DNA from: Curtobacterium sp. MCBA15_012
GTDB taxonomy: Bacteria; Actinomycetota; Actinomycetes; Actinomycetales; Microbacteriaceae
Assembly (NCBI RefSeq): GCF_001864935.2
Contig: NZ_CP126267.1
Location: 1,984,001-2,048,000, forward strand
Length of the DNA: 64,000 nt
Reading direction: 5' to 3'
In this document: piece by piece, positions 9,403 through 21,677 of the stretch
Numbering within the stretch: the stretch's first letter is position 1
Layout of the letters: each line of letters opens with the position of its first letter
Position numbers and translations under genes: made by a program
Notes under the pieces: model-generated
The model's database searches: none
Told to the model about the DNA's origin: nothing
The model's input: only the letters and a program-made list of their open reading frames with translations

Positions 9403-11028
9403 TCAGGCGGTCCGGCGGAACAGCGCGACGAACATGGCGTCCGTGCCGGTCCGGTGCGGCCAGAGCTGCACCGTCCGACCGTCGGCGACCTGCGGGTCAC
9501 GGGCGGCCACCGCACGGACGATGCCCGCGGTGTCGAGCTGTTCGAGCACGTCGCCGTGCCGGGACATCAGCGCGTCGACCTGCCCGCGCGTCTCGGCGAG
9601 GTGCGGCGAGCACGTGACGTACGCGAGCGTGCCGCCGGGTGCGAGGGCCCGGACCGCGGCGTCGAGCAACTCGGTCTGCAGGGCCGCCAGCTCGGGGACG
9701 TCCTCGGGCTGCTTGCGCCACCGTGCCTCGGGCCGCCGTCGCAGGGCACCGAGTCCGGTGCACGGCGCGTCGAGCAGGATGCGGTCGAAGCGCTCGTCCC
9801 CCGGTGCGCCGAACCGTCGTGCGTCGCCCTGGCGGACGGTCACCACGGATTCGTCGGCGACCGTGGACAAGGCCTTGCGGACCAGCCCGGCGCGGGCCGG
9901 CACGAGTTCGTTCGCGACCAGGGTCGCGCCGCCGACGCGGGCCTCGGCGGCGAGGAGCGCCGCCTTGCCGCCGGGCCCGGCGCACATGTCGAGCCAGCGT
10001 TCGCCCGGCCGCACCGCCGAGGACCGGCTCAGCGCGAGGGCCGCGAGCTGCGAACCCTCGTCCTGCACGCGCAGGCGTCCGGCGGCGACGCCCGGCACCC
10101 GGGCGGGGTCGCCGGAGACGCCACGGATGCCGACGGGTGAGACCGGGCTGCGGTCCGCCTCGACCACCACGTCCGGGACGGGGGGCGCGGCGTCCGTGCC
10201 GTCGGCGGCTCGCGGCCCCGACGTGGTCACGGACGGGTCCCCCGTTCCGTCGGACGACTGGTCGCGGTCGACGGCGTCGGTCACGTCGTCCTCCGTCGCG
10301 GCCGAGGGCCGGGCACGGTCGGCAGCCGCGGAGGCGTCGTCCTCCGGTGCCGACGCGGGTGGGCGGACCGCGGTGCGCACGTCCTCGTCGGTCGCGAGTC
10401 CGGGCAGCGCCACGAGCTGGACCCGCGGCGCGACGTTGTCGGCCGCGAGCAGCGCCGCGAGCTCGTCGCGGGACCGTTCCGCCGCCAGGGCGTCCCGCAG
10501 GGCCGCGACCACCCACGCTGGGTGTGACCAGCGGGTCGCGAGCAGGGCGTCGCCCGCCCGGCCCTCGGTGATCGAGGCGTCCCACTCGTCGTCGGTGCGG
10601 GCGGCGACCTTGCGCAGCACGGCGTTCACGAAGCCCGTGGCCCGGCGCGCGCCGACCTCGCGTGCGAGCTCGACGGTCGCCGAGACCGCCGCGTGCACGG
10701 GCGTGCGCATGCCGAGGAGCTGGTGCACACCGAGCCGCAGCACGTCGAGCACGTCGGCTTCGACGTTCTCGACACGGCGTCCGGACGCGACGCCGATGAT
10801 CGCGTCGTAGCGACCGAGCATGCGGATCGAGCCGTAGGTGAGCTCGGTCGCGAACCCCGCGTCGCGGGCGGACAGGCCGGCACGCCGGATGCGGCTCGGC
10901 AGCAGGAGGTTGGCGTACGCGTCGTCGACCTGCACGGCGCGGAGCACGTCGAACGCGACCCGCCGCGCACTCGTGGTGCGCGGACCCGCCGGGCGCCCGC
11001 CCTGCGGACGGCGTGGTGCGGCGCTCAC
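9403..11028 (-). CDS. rsmB: 16S rRNA (cytosine-5)-methyltransferase
   Basis: RsmB methylates C967 of 16S rRNA (E. coli numbering) using SAM. 541 residues: an N-terminal NusB-like RNA-binding domain (about 20-170), then a SAM methyltransferase domain from about 315 with DMCAGPGGKA (347-356), DAPCTGLGALRRRPEARWR and TCSPH, which hold the two cysteines of m5C enzymes. Residues about 217-300 are an acidic Asp/Ala/Pro-rich insert not seen in typical members. The GTG start overlaps the fmt stop as GTGA. Confidence 0.93.
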   Translation of the reverse strand: MSAAPRRPQGGRPAGPRTTSARRVAFDVLRAVQVDDAYANLLLPSRIRRAGLSARDAGFATELTYGSIRMLGRYDAIIGVASGRRVENVEADVLDVLRLGVHQLLGMRTPVHAAVSATVELAREVGARRATGFVNAVLRKVAARTDDEWDASITEGRAGDALLATRWSHPAWVVAALRDALAAERSRDELAALLAADNVAPRVQLVALPGLATDEDVRTAVRPPASAPEDDASAAADRARPSAATEDDVTDAVDRDQSSDGTGDPSVTTSGPRAADGTDAAPPVPDVVVEADRSPVSPVGIRGVSGDPARVPGVAAGRLRVQDEGSQLAALALSRSSAVRPGERWLDMCAGPGGKAALLAAEARVGGATLVANELVPARAGLVRKALSTVADESVVTVRQGDARRFGAPGDERFDRILLDAPCTGLGALRRRPEARWRKQPEDVPELAALQTELLDAAVRALAPGGTLAYVTCSPHLAETRGQVDALMSRHGDVLEQLDTAGIVRAVAARDPQVADGRTVQLWPHRTGTDAMFVALFRRTA

Positions 11029-11960
11029 GACAGCACCGCCGAGGTGAGGTCGCCGAGCCCGCGGGCCCAGGCGGCACCGTCCATCGCCTTCTTGCCGGCG
11101 GGTTGGACCTCGGTGAGCACGAGCGGGTCGTCGGCGGTCCCGACGAGCAGCCGACCGCCGTGGAGGGCGAGCGCGCCGGGGGCGAGCGACGGGACGGGCT
11201 CGGACGAGCCTGGCGACAGGCGGGCGCTGCGGAGCAGCTTGACCCGCGTCTCGCCGAGGTGCGCGTACGCACCGGGCTCGGGCGTGACGCCGCGCAGGTG
11301 GGCGTGCACGACGGCGGCGGGCGCGGCGAAGCGGACCAGGCCGTCCTCGATCGTGGTCTTCGGGGCGGTGGTCGGGGTGCCGACCTGCTCGTGCGCGACG
11401 GCGGTCCCGTCGGCGATCGCGTCGACGACCCGCAGAACGGTGTCGGCGCCGCGCTCGGCCATCGCCGCGAGGACCTCGCCCGCCGTGGCCTCGGCGTCGA
11501 TCGTGAACGGGTCGCTCGCGAAGACCGGCCCGGCGTCGAGGGCCTCCACGAGCTGGAAGACGGTGGCGGCGGTGCGGGTGTCGCCGGCCATGACCGCACG
11601 CTGCACGGGAGCGGCGCCCCGGTAGGCGGGCAGGTCGGAGAAGTGCAGGTTGACCCACCCGTGACGGGGCGTGTCGAGCGCGGGCCGACGGAGCAGTGCC
11701 CCGTACGCGACGATGACCCCGAGGTCGACCCCGAGGTCGGCGATCCGGGCGGTCACCTCGTCGTCGACACGGACGGCCTCGATCACCGGGAGCCCGAGCT
11801 CCTCGGCGGCCTGGGCGACCGGGGTCGGCGTGAGGACGCGCTTGCGGCCCTGCGGCGTCGGCGTGCGGGTGAGCACGGCGGCGATCTCGTGGTCGGACGC
11901 CGCGAGGCGGCGGAGGGTGGGGACGGCCGCAGCGGGGCTGCCGGCGACGACGAGACGCAT
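11025..11960 (-). CDS. fmt: Methionyl-tRNA formyltransferase
   Basis: Fmt formylates initiator Met-tRNA with 10-formyl-THF. 311 residues, standard length. N-terminal MRLVVAGSP, the catalytic NLHFSDLPAYRGAAPVQ (Asn and His of the active site) and the later D in LDAGPVF are present, with a C-terminal OB-like domain. ATG at 11958-11960 was preferred over an ATG nine bases upstream because family proteins begin MRLVFAGTP and GGATG precedes it. It begins an fmt-rsmB pair, diverging from the DUF4383 gene. Confidence 0.95.
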   Translation of the reverse strand: MRLVVAGSPAAAVPTLRRLAASDHEIAAVLTRTPTPQGRKRVLTPTPVAQAAEELGLPVIEAVRVDDEVTARIADLGVDLGVIVAYGALLRRPALDTPRHGWVNLHFSDLPAYRGAAPVQRAVMAGDTRTAATVFQLVEALDAGPVFASDPFTIDAEATAGEVLAAMAERGADTVLRVVDAIADGTAVAHEQVGTPTTAPKTTIEDGLVRFAAPAAVVHAHLRGVTPEPGAYAHLGETRVKLLRSARLSPGSSEPVPSLAPGALALHGGRLLVGTADDPLVLTEVQPAGKKAMDGAAWARGLGDLTSAVLS

Positions 11961-12092
11961 GGCATCCATGGTCCCACGGGCCGGGCCGCCGCCAGCACTC
12001 CTCCACAGCCCGTGACGCCCTCCACAGCAGACCGCTCTGTCCACGGCACGCGCGAACGCGTCGGACTGAGAACGGCCCGTGAAGATCCTGCG

Positions 12093-12098
12093 TAGCGT
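12093..12098 (+). promoter_or_regulatory. Candidate -10 element, DUF4383 gene
   Basis: TAGCGT about 31 bases before the ATG; no good -35. It would give a short leader holding the GAAGGAG ribosome site. Located in the 168-base divergent spacer with fmt, for which I see no clear promoter. Confidence 0.35.
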
Positions 12099-12128
12099 CT
12101 GCACCACAGCGATCGAAGGAGCACCACC

Positions 12129-12584
12129 ATGTCTGACGTCACCACGTCCACCAACCGCTACGCGGGCTCGTCCGTCCAGAAGGTCGCGCTCGTCGTCGGC
12201 ATCGTCTTCCTGCTCGTCGGGATCGCCGGGTTCGTCCCCGGCCTGACCTCCGGCGACCTCGCCGGTGCCGGCCACGGCTCGATGGCGATGCTGCTCGGGA
12301 TCTTCCAGGTCTCGGTGCTGCACAACGTCGTCCACCTGCTGTTCGGCGTCGTCGGCCTGCTCGCGGCCAACCGCGCCAGCGGCTCCCGCATGTACCTCGT
12401 CATCGGCGGCATCGTCTACTTCGTCCTCTGGATCTACGGCCTGTTCACCGCCGGCCACAGCACCGGAGCGAACTTCGTGCCGCTCAACAACGCCGACAAC
12501 TGGCTGCACCTCGTGCTCGCCGTCGGCATGGTCGCGCTCGGGATCGTCTTCCCGCGCGGCCGTCGCACCCCGGTCAGCGCCTGA
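12129..12584 (+). CDS. DUF4383 family membrane protein
   Basis: 151 residues with four transmembrane segments (about residues 17-38, 52-80, 86-107 and 124-144). The loop LGIFQVSVLHNVVHLLFGVVGL is the DUF4383 signature region, a widespread actinobacterial family of unknown function. It has a strong AAGGAG site eight bases before ATG. It stands alone on the plus strand between fmt and priA and ends at a strong two-way terminator. Nothing in the sequence points to a substrate. Confidence 0.88.
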   Translation: MSDVTTSTNRYAGSSVQKVALVVGIVFLLVGIAGFVPGLTSGDLAGAGHGSMAMLLGIFQVSVLHNVVHLLFGVVGLLAANRASGSRMYLVIGGIVYFVLWIYGLFTAGHSTGANFVPLNNADNWLHLVLAVGMVALGIVFPRGRRTPVSA

Positions 12585-12656
12585 CGCCCGACCGGCTCGG
12601 TCGGCCTCGGTCGGTCCGGCCGGTCCGCCCCCGAGGGGCACCCGCGCCACACCACG

Positions 12657-12700
12657 TCGGCGGTTGCTCGCAGCGACACCTCGCTGCGAGCAACCGCCGA
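12657..12700. terminator. Bidirectional terminator, DUF4383 / priA
   Basis: Perfect 20-bp stem with a four-base CACC loop (12677-12680) between two convergent genes. It lacks a U tract, as is common in very G+C-rich actinobacteria, and by symmetry could stop both transcripts. Confidence 0.75.
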
Positions 12701-12745
12701 CCGTGCGTTCCGGGGCGTTCGGGGATGCCCGGGCAGGGACGGGGG

Positions 12746-14965
12746 TCAGACCTCGCTGAAGGGTTCGACGTCGTCCATCCGCACCCGGAGCGTCGGGGCG
12801 GCGCGGCGCCGGTTGCCGCCCGGCAGCACGCGGCGGGTCGACGACCGCCGGATGACCTCGGCCTTGAGGGTCGCCGCGACCTCGGCGCCGTGCGCGTACG
12901 GGAAGCGCACGATCGCCCGGACCGTCCCCGGGACCGGGTCGTCCGGCGCCGGGACCGGGCCGAGCACGGGGCCGGCCGTGGCGTCACCGAGTGCCTCCAC
13001 CGCGGCGGTCACCGCTTCGTCCGTGCCCGTCAGCGTCGCCACGCGGACCGCCGGCGGGAAGTGCAACGCCCGGCGGTCGACGAGTTCGTCGTGCGCGGGG
13101 CCGTCGAGCCGCCAGAGCGCCATCGCGGTCGCGAGCCGTCCCCCGATGCCGACGAGGTACACCTCGGCGCCCGGTGCCCCCTTCGCGGCGGCGCCGGTCC
13201 AGAAGCGCAGCACGTCCTCCTGCACGCGCAGGCCCTCGCGGGCGAGCATGCGCTCACCGTCGAGCAGCAGTACGCAGGCGTAGCCCCCGGGCACGTTCGG
13301 CTCGGCGCCGCGCGTCGCCACCACGACGGACGGGCGGGCGGGGACCTCGTCGAGCGGGCGTGAACCGTCCGCGACGACGATGCGCGTGCCGGGGAACGCC
13401 CGACCGAGCTCGTCGGCCGTGCGCTGCGCCCCCTGTCCGACGGCCTTGACGGTCCCGTTGCCGCAGGTCGGGCAGCGGAACCCGACCGCGAGGGCGCCGC
13501 AGAACCGGCACTGCGGTGTGGCGCCGCGGTGGGGCTGCCCGAGCGGGCCGCCGCACACGCGGCAGTGCGCACGCTCCCCGCACTGCGCGCAGACGAGTCC
13601 GGTGCCGAACCCGGGGCTCGCGACCTGCACGAGCACCGGTCCCTCACGACTGGCCTCACGGGCAGCGCGCCATGCGGTGCTCGGGATGCGGGCCTGCGCG
13701 GCGTGGCCCTCGGCCGCCGACTGCTGCACGGTCGGGATGACCTTCGGCGTCCGCACGCGGTACGGCGTCACCTCGTCGAGCCAGTGCAGCTCGACGAGGC
13801 GTTGCACGTCGGTGCTCCGCGCGTGCGAGACGAACAGCAGACCGGCGCCCGACTGTGCGGCCCGGATGAGGGCGACGTCGCGCGTGTGCACGTACGGCGC
13901 GCGCGGCTCGACGAACGAGGCGTCGCCGTCGTCCCACAGCACGACGAGTCCGAGCTCCGTCGCCGGCGCGTAGACGGCGGTGCGGTTGCCGATCGCGACC
14001 ACCGCGTGCGTCCGGGCCTGCAGCAGTGCCTTCGCACGCTGCCCGTTCGTCTGCTTCGCGTCGAACCGCACGACGCGTTCCGGCGGCAGCACGGCGAGCA
14101 GCGCCCGCTCGAGGTCCTGCACGTCGCGGAAGTCGGGGACCGCGACGACCGCGGACCGCTCGGCGGCCAGCGCGTGCGCGGCGGCCTGGGCGACGGTGGC
14201 GGCCCAGCCGGGCACCCACACGTCGTCGGGGCCCGCGCCGAGCGGTGACGACCCGCCCGGGGTCGAGGCCGGCGCCGGTGCCGTCGCGGCCGGCACGTCC
14301 GCCGCCGCGGACGGCGCGTCCGCCGTCGCAGACGCCTCGGGGTGCGTCGCAGACGCCTCGGGGTGCGTCGCAGACGGCTCGGCGTGCGCCGAGGGCGGGG
14401 CGCCCGCCGTCGCAGACGCGACATCTGGAGTCGAGGACGGCGCGGCCGCCGCCGACGGACCACCCCGGACCGGGCGGAGCGCCACCGGGTGCGGCACCGC
14501 GGCCACCGCAGCCCGACCGCGCTCGGCGACCAGCGCCTCCAGGACGCCCTCGGCGTAGCCGGTGACCGGCGGGGCGACGACCGGCGGCGGCGACCACGAC
14601 GTGTCCCGGGCGAGCCAGGCCTTCTCGGCACGGACCTGCCGGGGCGGGACCGCGAGCCGGAGCACATCGGACGCCACCCCCGCCGCACGGTCGGCGACGG
14701 CACGGGCGAGCGTCCAGATCTCGGGCGCGAGCACCGGGACCGGCGAGAGCACCTGCTCGATCGGACTCAACTCGCCCGGCCAGTCCCCCTCGGAGACGAG
14801 TTCGACGACGTAGGCGTCCGACATCCGGGCACCGGTGCGCAGCGGCACCTTCACGCGGACCCCGGGCACGCAGTCGTCCTCGAGCTCGGCCGGCACCCGG
14901 TAGTCGAACAGACGGTCCAACTGCGGGAGCGGCGAGTCGAGGACGACGCGCGCGACGGTGGTCAC
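12746..14965 (-). CDS. priA: PriA-like primosomal protein, helicase motifs lost
   Basis: 739 residues. Features of PriA: N-terminal 3'-DNA-binding domain (RVVLDSPLPQLDRLFDYRVP) and eight zinc cysteines as CAQC, CRVC, CRFC and CPTC. The helicase Walker A is absent (the region reads SAVVAVPD) and the DEAH-like box is replaced by WDDGDASF, so ATP-driven unwinding is unlikely. This matches the actinobacterial PriA-like type, probably a DNA-binding scaffold for replication restart. About residues 165-245 form an Ala/Ser/Pro linker partly built of 21-bp repeats. GTG start, 40 bases after metK. Confidence 0.9.
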   Translation of the reverse strand: MTTVARVVLDSPLPQLDRLFDYRVPAELEDDCVPGVRVKVPLRTGARMSDAYVVELVSEGDWPGELSPIEQVLSPVPVLAPEIWTLARAVADRAAGVASDVLRLAVPPRQVRAEKAWLARDTSWSPPPVVAPPVTGYAEGVLEALVAERGRAAVAAVPHPVALRPVRGGPSAAAAPSSTPDVASATAGAPPSAHAEPSATHPEASATHPEASATADAPSAAADVPAATAPAPASTPGGSSPLGAGPDDVWVPGWAATVAQAAAHALAAERSAVVAVPDFRDVQDLERALLAVLPPERVVRFDAKQTNGQRAKALLQARTHAVVAIGNRTAVYAPATELGLVVLWDDGDASFVEPRAPYVHTRDVALIRAAQSGAGLLFVSHARSTDVQRLVELHWLDEVTPYRVRTPKVIPTVQQSAAEGHAAQARIPSTAWRAAREASREGPVLVQVASPGFGTGLVCAQCGERAHCRVCGGPLGQPHRGATPQCRFCGALAVGFRCPTCGNGTVKAVGQGAQRTADELGRAFPGTRIVVADGSRPLDEVPARPSVVVATRGAEPNVPGGYACVLLLDGERMLAREGLRVQEDVLRFWTGAAAKGAPGAEVYLVGIGGRLATAMALWRLDGPAHDELVDRRALHFPPAVRVATLTGTDEAVTAAVEALGDATAGPVLGPVPAPDDPVPGTVRAIVRFPYAHGAEVAATLKAEVIRRSSTRRVLPGGNRRRAAPTLRVRMDDVEPFSEV
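14324..14386. repeat. 21-bp tandem repeat inside priA
   Basis: Two perfect copies of a 21-base unit beginning CGTCGCAGACGCC (14324-14344 and 14345-14365) and a third with two changes (14366-14386). It encodes a seven-residue repeat (SATHPEA) in the disordered linker of PriA, so copy number can vary in frame. Confidence 0.8.
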
Positions 14966-15004
14966 ACGGTGCCCGGACGTCGGCGGGACGGACGCACGCG
15001 GTGC

Positions 15005-16219
15005 CTAGACGGCTGCGGCGACGAGCCCTGCTGCAGCGCGGAGGGCGTCGACACGGTCGAGCTGCTCCCAGGTGAACCCGGGCAGCTCGCGGCCGAAGTG
15101 CCCGTACGCGGCGGTCTGCGCGTACCGCGGCTTGAGCAGGTCGAGGTCGCGGATGATCGCGGCCGGACGGAGGTCGAAGACCTCGAGGATCGCGGCCTCG
15201 ATCGTGGCGTCGTCGACGTGGCCGGTGCCGAAGGACTCGACGTACAGCCCGACCGGCTTCGCACGGCCGATCGCGTAGGCGACCTGGACCTCGAGGCGGT
15301 CGGCCAGGCCCGCTGCGACGGCGTTCTTCGCGACCCAACGGAGCGCGTACGCGGCCGAACGGTCGACCTTCGACGGGTCCTTGCCGCTGAACGCGCCACC
15401 GCCGTGGCGGGACGCGCCGCCGTACGTGTCGACGATGACCTTGCGCCCGGTGAGCCCGGCGTCGCCCTGCGGACCGCCGATCTCGAAGCGGCCGGTCGGG
15501 TTCACGATGACGTCGACGTGCGACGAGTCGAGGTCGACCAGGTCGAGCACCGGACGGATGACGTGCTCGGTGATCTGCGCGGTGAGCTCGGCGAGCGTGA
15601 CCGCCGGCGAGTGCTGCGTCGAGAGCACGACGGTCTCGACCGTCTTCGGCACGACGCCGTCGTACCCGACGGTGACCTGGGTCTTGCCGTCAGGACGCAG
15701 GAAGTCGAGCTGGCCGGTCTTGCGGACCTCGGCCAGACGCTCGGCCAGTCGGTGCGCCAGCCAGATCGCGACGGGCATGTACTCGGGCGTCTCGTTCGTC
15801 GCGAAGCCGAACATGATGCCCTGGTCGCCGGCACCCTGGCGGTCGAGCGGGTCGACGCCGGCACCGGAGCGCGAGTCGAGCGACTCGTCGACCCCCTGCG
15901 CGATGTCCGGGGACTGCGCACCGATCGACACCTCGACACCGCAGGTGCGGCCGTCGAAGGACACCTCGGACGAGTTGTACCCGATGCCCGTGATGACGTC
16001 ACGCACGAGCTTCGGGATCTCGACGTAGCCCGAGGTGGTGACCTCGCCGGCGACGTGCACCAGACCCGTCGTCACCATCGTCTCGACAGCGACGCGCGCG
16101 TGCGGGTCGACCGTGAGCAGGGCGTCCAGGATCGTGTCCGAGATCTGGTCGCAGATCTTGTCGGGGTGCCCCTCCGTCACCGACTCGGACGTGAAGAGGC
16201 GCAGGTTGGTGCTCGTCAC
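15005..16219 (-). CDS. metK: S-adenosylmethionine synthetase
   Basis: MetK makes SAM from methionine and ATP. 404 residues, standard. The ATP-binding motif [12 protein letters not shown], the phosphate-binding [16 protein letters not shown] and the N-terminal [18 protein letters not shown] are all intact. GTG start five bases after the rpoZ stop. In many actinobacteria coaBC sits between rpoZ and metK; it is absent here. SAM supply beside rsmB may be coincidental. No riboswitch fits in the gap. Confidence 0.97.
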   Translation of the reverse strand: MTSTNLRLFTSESVTEGHPDKICDQISDTILDALLTVDPHARVAVETMVTTGLVHVAGEVTTSGYVEIPKLVRDVITGIGYNSSEVSFDGRTCGVEVSIGAQSPDIAQGVDESLDSRSGAGVDPLDRQGAGDQGIMFGFATNETPEYMPVAIWLAHRLAERLAEVRKTGQLDFLRPDGKTQVTVGYDGVVPKTVETVVLSTQHSPAVTLAELTAQITEHVIRPVLDLVDLDSSHVDVIVNPTGRFEIGGPQGDAGLTGRKVIVDTYGGASRHGGGAFSGKDPSKVDRSAAYALRWVAKNAVAAGLADRLEVQVAYAIGRAKPVGLYVESFGTGHVDDATIEAAILEVFDLRPAAIIRDLDLLKPRYAQTAAYGHFGRELPGFTWEQLDRVDALRAAAGLVAAAV

Positions 16220-16224
16220 CGCGA

Positions 16225-16488
16225 TCAGTCGGCGGGCTGCTGCTGCTTGGTGACGGTCAGCTTGTCCTCGTTGATCTCGTGGAGAGCGACGGACAGCGGC
16301 TTGTCGTCGATCGTCGAGTCGACGAGCGGGCCGACGTTGTCGAAGAGCGAACCCTCGTGCAGGTCGGCGTAGTAGTCGTTGATCTGGCGCGCGCGCTTCG
16401 AGGCGAAGATGACGAGCGCGTACTTCGACTCCACCTTGGCGAGCAGGTCGTCGATGGGCGGGTCGATGATGCCCTGGGGGTTGGCCAT
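16225..16488 (-). CDS. rpoZ: RNA polymerase omega subunit
   Basis: 87 residues; omega helps fold and assemble the beta' subunit. The conserved N-terminal [25 protein letters not shown] and YY pair are typical of actinobacterial RpoZ. ATG has AGGAG at good spacing. A 103-base gap with a small CGGGCG/CGCCCG hairpin separates it from gmk, so it may have a separate promoter, though I see no clear one. Confidence 0.95.
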   Translation of the reverse strand: MANPQGIIDPPIDDLLAKVESKYALVIFASKRARQINDYYADLHEGSLFDNVGPLVDSTIDDKPLSVALHEINEDKLTVTKQQQPAD

Positions 16489-16591
16489 GGTGTCTCCTGT
16501 CGGCAGCGGATGCGTGGGGCGCGACGCCGACCGGGGCCGGACTCGCGGGACGCGCTGCCGGAGCTGGCCGGCGGGCGCGGGGACGCCCGTG

Positions 16592-17506
16592 TCAGGGCGC
16601 AGAGAACAAGTCTACGACCTCGCGTGCCGCGGTGCCGACATCGGAGTTCACGATCCGCACGTCGAACTCGTCCTGGGCGGCGAGTTCGACCTTCGCGGTC
16701 TCGAGCCGTCGCGCCTGTTCCTCGGCGGACTCGGTGCCGCGGCCGATCAGTCGACGGACGAGCTCGTCCCACGTCGGCGGGAGCAGGAACACGAGCACGG
16801 CCTCGGGCATGGCGTCGCGCACCTGCCGGGCGCCCTGCAGGTCGATCTCGAGCATCACCTTGTCGCCGGCGTCGAGCGCACGGTCGATCGGCGGACGGGG
16901 TGTGCCGTAGCGGTAGGAGTTGTGCACGACCGCCCACTCGAGCAGCTCGCGGTCGCGGATCATCCGGTCGAACTCGGCGTCGTCCACGAAGTAGTAGTGC
17001 ACGCCGTCGACCTCGCCGGGACGCGGCTTGCGGGTCGTCGCCGAGACGCTGAGGTTCACGTCCGGGTACTGCTCGCGGATGTACGCGCTCACCGTGCCCT
17101 TGCCGACGGCGGTCGGTCCTGCGAGCACGACGAGCTTCGACGCCCCGCGCTTGCGGCCACGTGCGGCGAGCCAGTCGGCGAGGGCCGTCCGCTGCCGGGA
17201 CCCGAGTCCGCCGAGGCGCTTCGACGGCGCGATGCGGAGCTCGCCCATCACGGCCTCGGCGCGCGCGGGTCCGATGCCGGAGATGCTCGTCAGCAGGTCG
17301 CGCACCCGCAGGGACTTCTCGGCGGGCAGGTCGGCGTCCGACCAGGCGGCCCGCGCCACCTCGAGGGGGCTGCGCTCCCCCGAGGCGACCTGGGCCTTCA
17401 CCGCGGCCCGGGCGCGTCGCGCGGCGACGGCTGCACGGGCGGCGGCGACGCGGTCGACCTCCGGCGGGTTGCGGTGCGCGGGCAGGGCGTCGCGGTCGTC
17501 GGTCAC
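16592..17506 (-). CDS. gmk: mIHF-guanylate kinase fusion protein
   Basis: 304 residues, about 110 longer than a normal guanylate kinase. Residues about 18-114 match actinobacterial integration host factor mIHF, with the helix-two-turn-helix DNA-binding segment [20 protein letters not shown] and [13 protein letters not shown]. Residues 125-304 are the kinase (GMP to GDP): P-loop GPTAVGKGT at 130-138 and GMP-binding [16 protein letters not shown]. In mycobacteria mihF and gmk are adjacent separate genes; here one frame covers both, starting at a GTG that overlaps the pyrF stop. Confidence 0.92.
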   Translation of the reverse strand: MTDDRDALPAHRNPPEVDRVAAARAAVAARRARAAVKAQVASGERSPLEVARAAWSDADLPAEKSLRVRDLLTSISGIGPARAEAVMGELRIAPSKRLGGLGSRQRTALADWLAARGRKRGASKLVVLAGPTAVGKGTVSAYIREQYPDVNLSVSATTRKPRPGEVDGVHYYFVDDAEFDRMIRDRELLEWAVVHNSYRYGTPRPPIDRALDAGDKVMLEIDLQGARQVRDAMPEAVLVFLLPPTWDELVRRLIGRGTESAEEQARRLETAKVELAAQDEFDVRIVNSDVGTAAREVVDLFSAP

Positions 17507-18398
17507 GCGGCGACCGCCAGGGCTGCGCGGATGCGGTCCGAACGGTCGCACACGAGCGCCGCGACACCGTCCGGCCCGTCGACGAGCAGCCCGCGCGACT
17601 CGCTCACCAGGACCTGCTCGGCACGCGCGCCGTACAGCGACCGGAGGTCCTCGATGCGGGCGCCCTGGGCTCCGAAGCCCGGGGCGAGCACCGGCGCGGA
17701 GCCGATGGCCTGCGCGTCGATGCCGAAGTCGTCGAGGTCGAGGGTGGCGCCGAGCACGAGCCCGACGTCCCCGAGCGGCTGGTCGCCGCCGGTCCGGTTG
17801 TCGTCTGCCACGTCCAAGACGATACCGGCCGCCACGCTCCGTCCGGCACGCGGGCCCTCCGCGACGACCGCGGTCTGGAGCAGGCGCGCCTCCGGGTTGC
17901 TCGTCGCGGCGAGCACGAAGACCCCGGCGCCGTTCCGGCGCGCGACGTCGACGGTGCCGGCCAGCGATCCGTAGCCGAGGTAGGGCGACACGGTCATCGC
18001 GTCCGCCCGGAACGGCCCGTCGCGGCCGAGCCACGCGAGCGCGTAGTCGTCACCCGTCGAGCCGATGTCGCCACGCTTGACGTCGGCGACGACCAGGAGG
18101 CCCGCATCGCGTGCCCGACGCAGGGTCGCGTCGAGCGCACGGTAGCCCGCCACCCCGGCCGCCTCGAAGAAGGCGACCTGCGGCTTCACGATCGCCGCGC
18201 GGCCGGCGGCCGCGTCGACCAGGGTCGCGCCGAAGGCCGTCAGGCCGGCCTCGTCGCGGCCGAGCCCCCACGCCGCCAGGGTGGCGGCGTGGGGGTCGAT
18301 GCCGACGCACAGGGGGGAACGCTCCCCCACGGCGGCGGCGAGCCGCACGCCGAAGGGGGTCGCGCCTCCCGGCCGGTCGGTGACCACGTCGGTCACCG

Positions 18399-18402
<4 letters not shown>
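17503..18402 (-). CDS. pyrF: Orotidine 5'-phosphate decarboxylase (group 2)
   Basis: PyrF converts OMP to UMP, the last step of the pathway encoded here. 299 residues of the longer group-2 type: CVGIDPH, the KPQVAFFE element and the catalytic [10 protein letters not shown]. The GTG start overlaps the carB stop as GTGA, and the stop overlaps the gmk start the same way. Its first codons contain GCGCCTCCCGGCCGG, one arm of the palindrome family seen elsewhere in the window. Confidence 0.96.

Positions 18403-21676
<3,274 letters not shown>

Positions 21677-21677
<1 letters not shown>

Noticed and set aside
12585..12656. Possible small gene between DUF4383 and priA
   Set aside because: Only a GC-rich CGGTCGGTCC spacer leading to the terminator stem; no start with a ribosome site or convincing frame.
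16220..16224. SAM riboswitch for metK
   Set aside because: metK starts five bases after rpoZ; there is no room for an aptamer.
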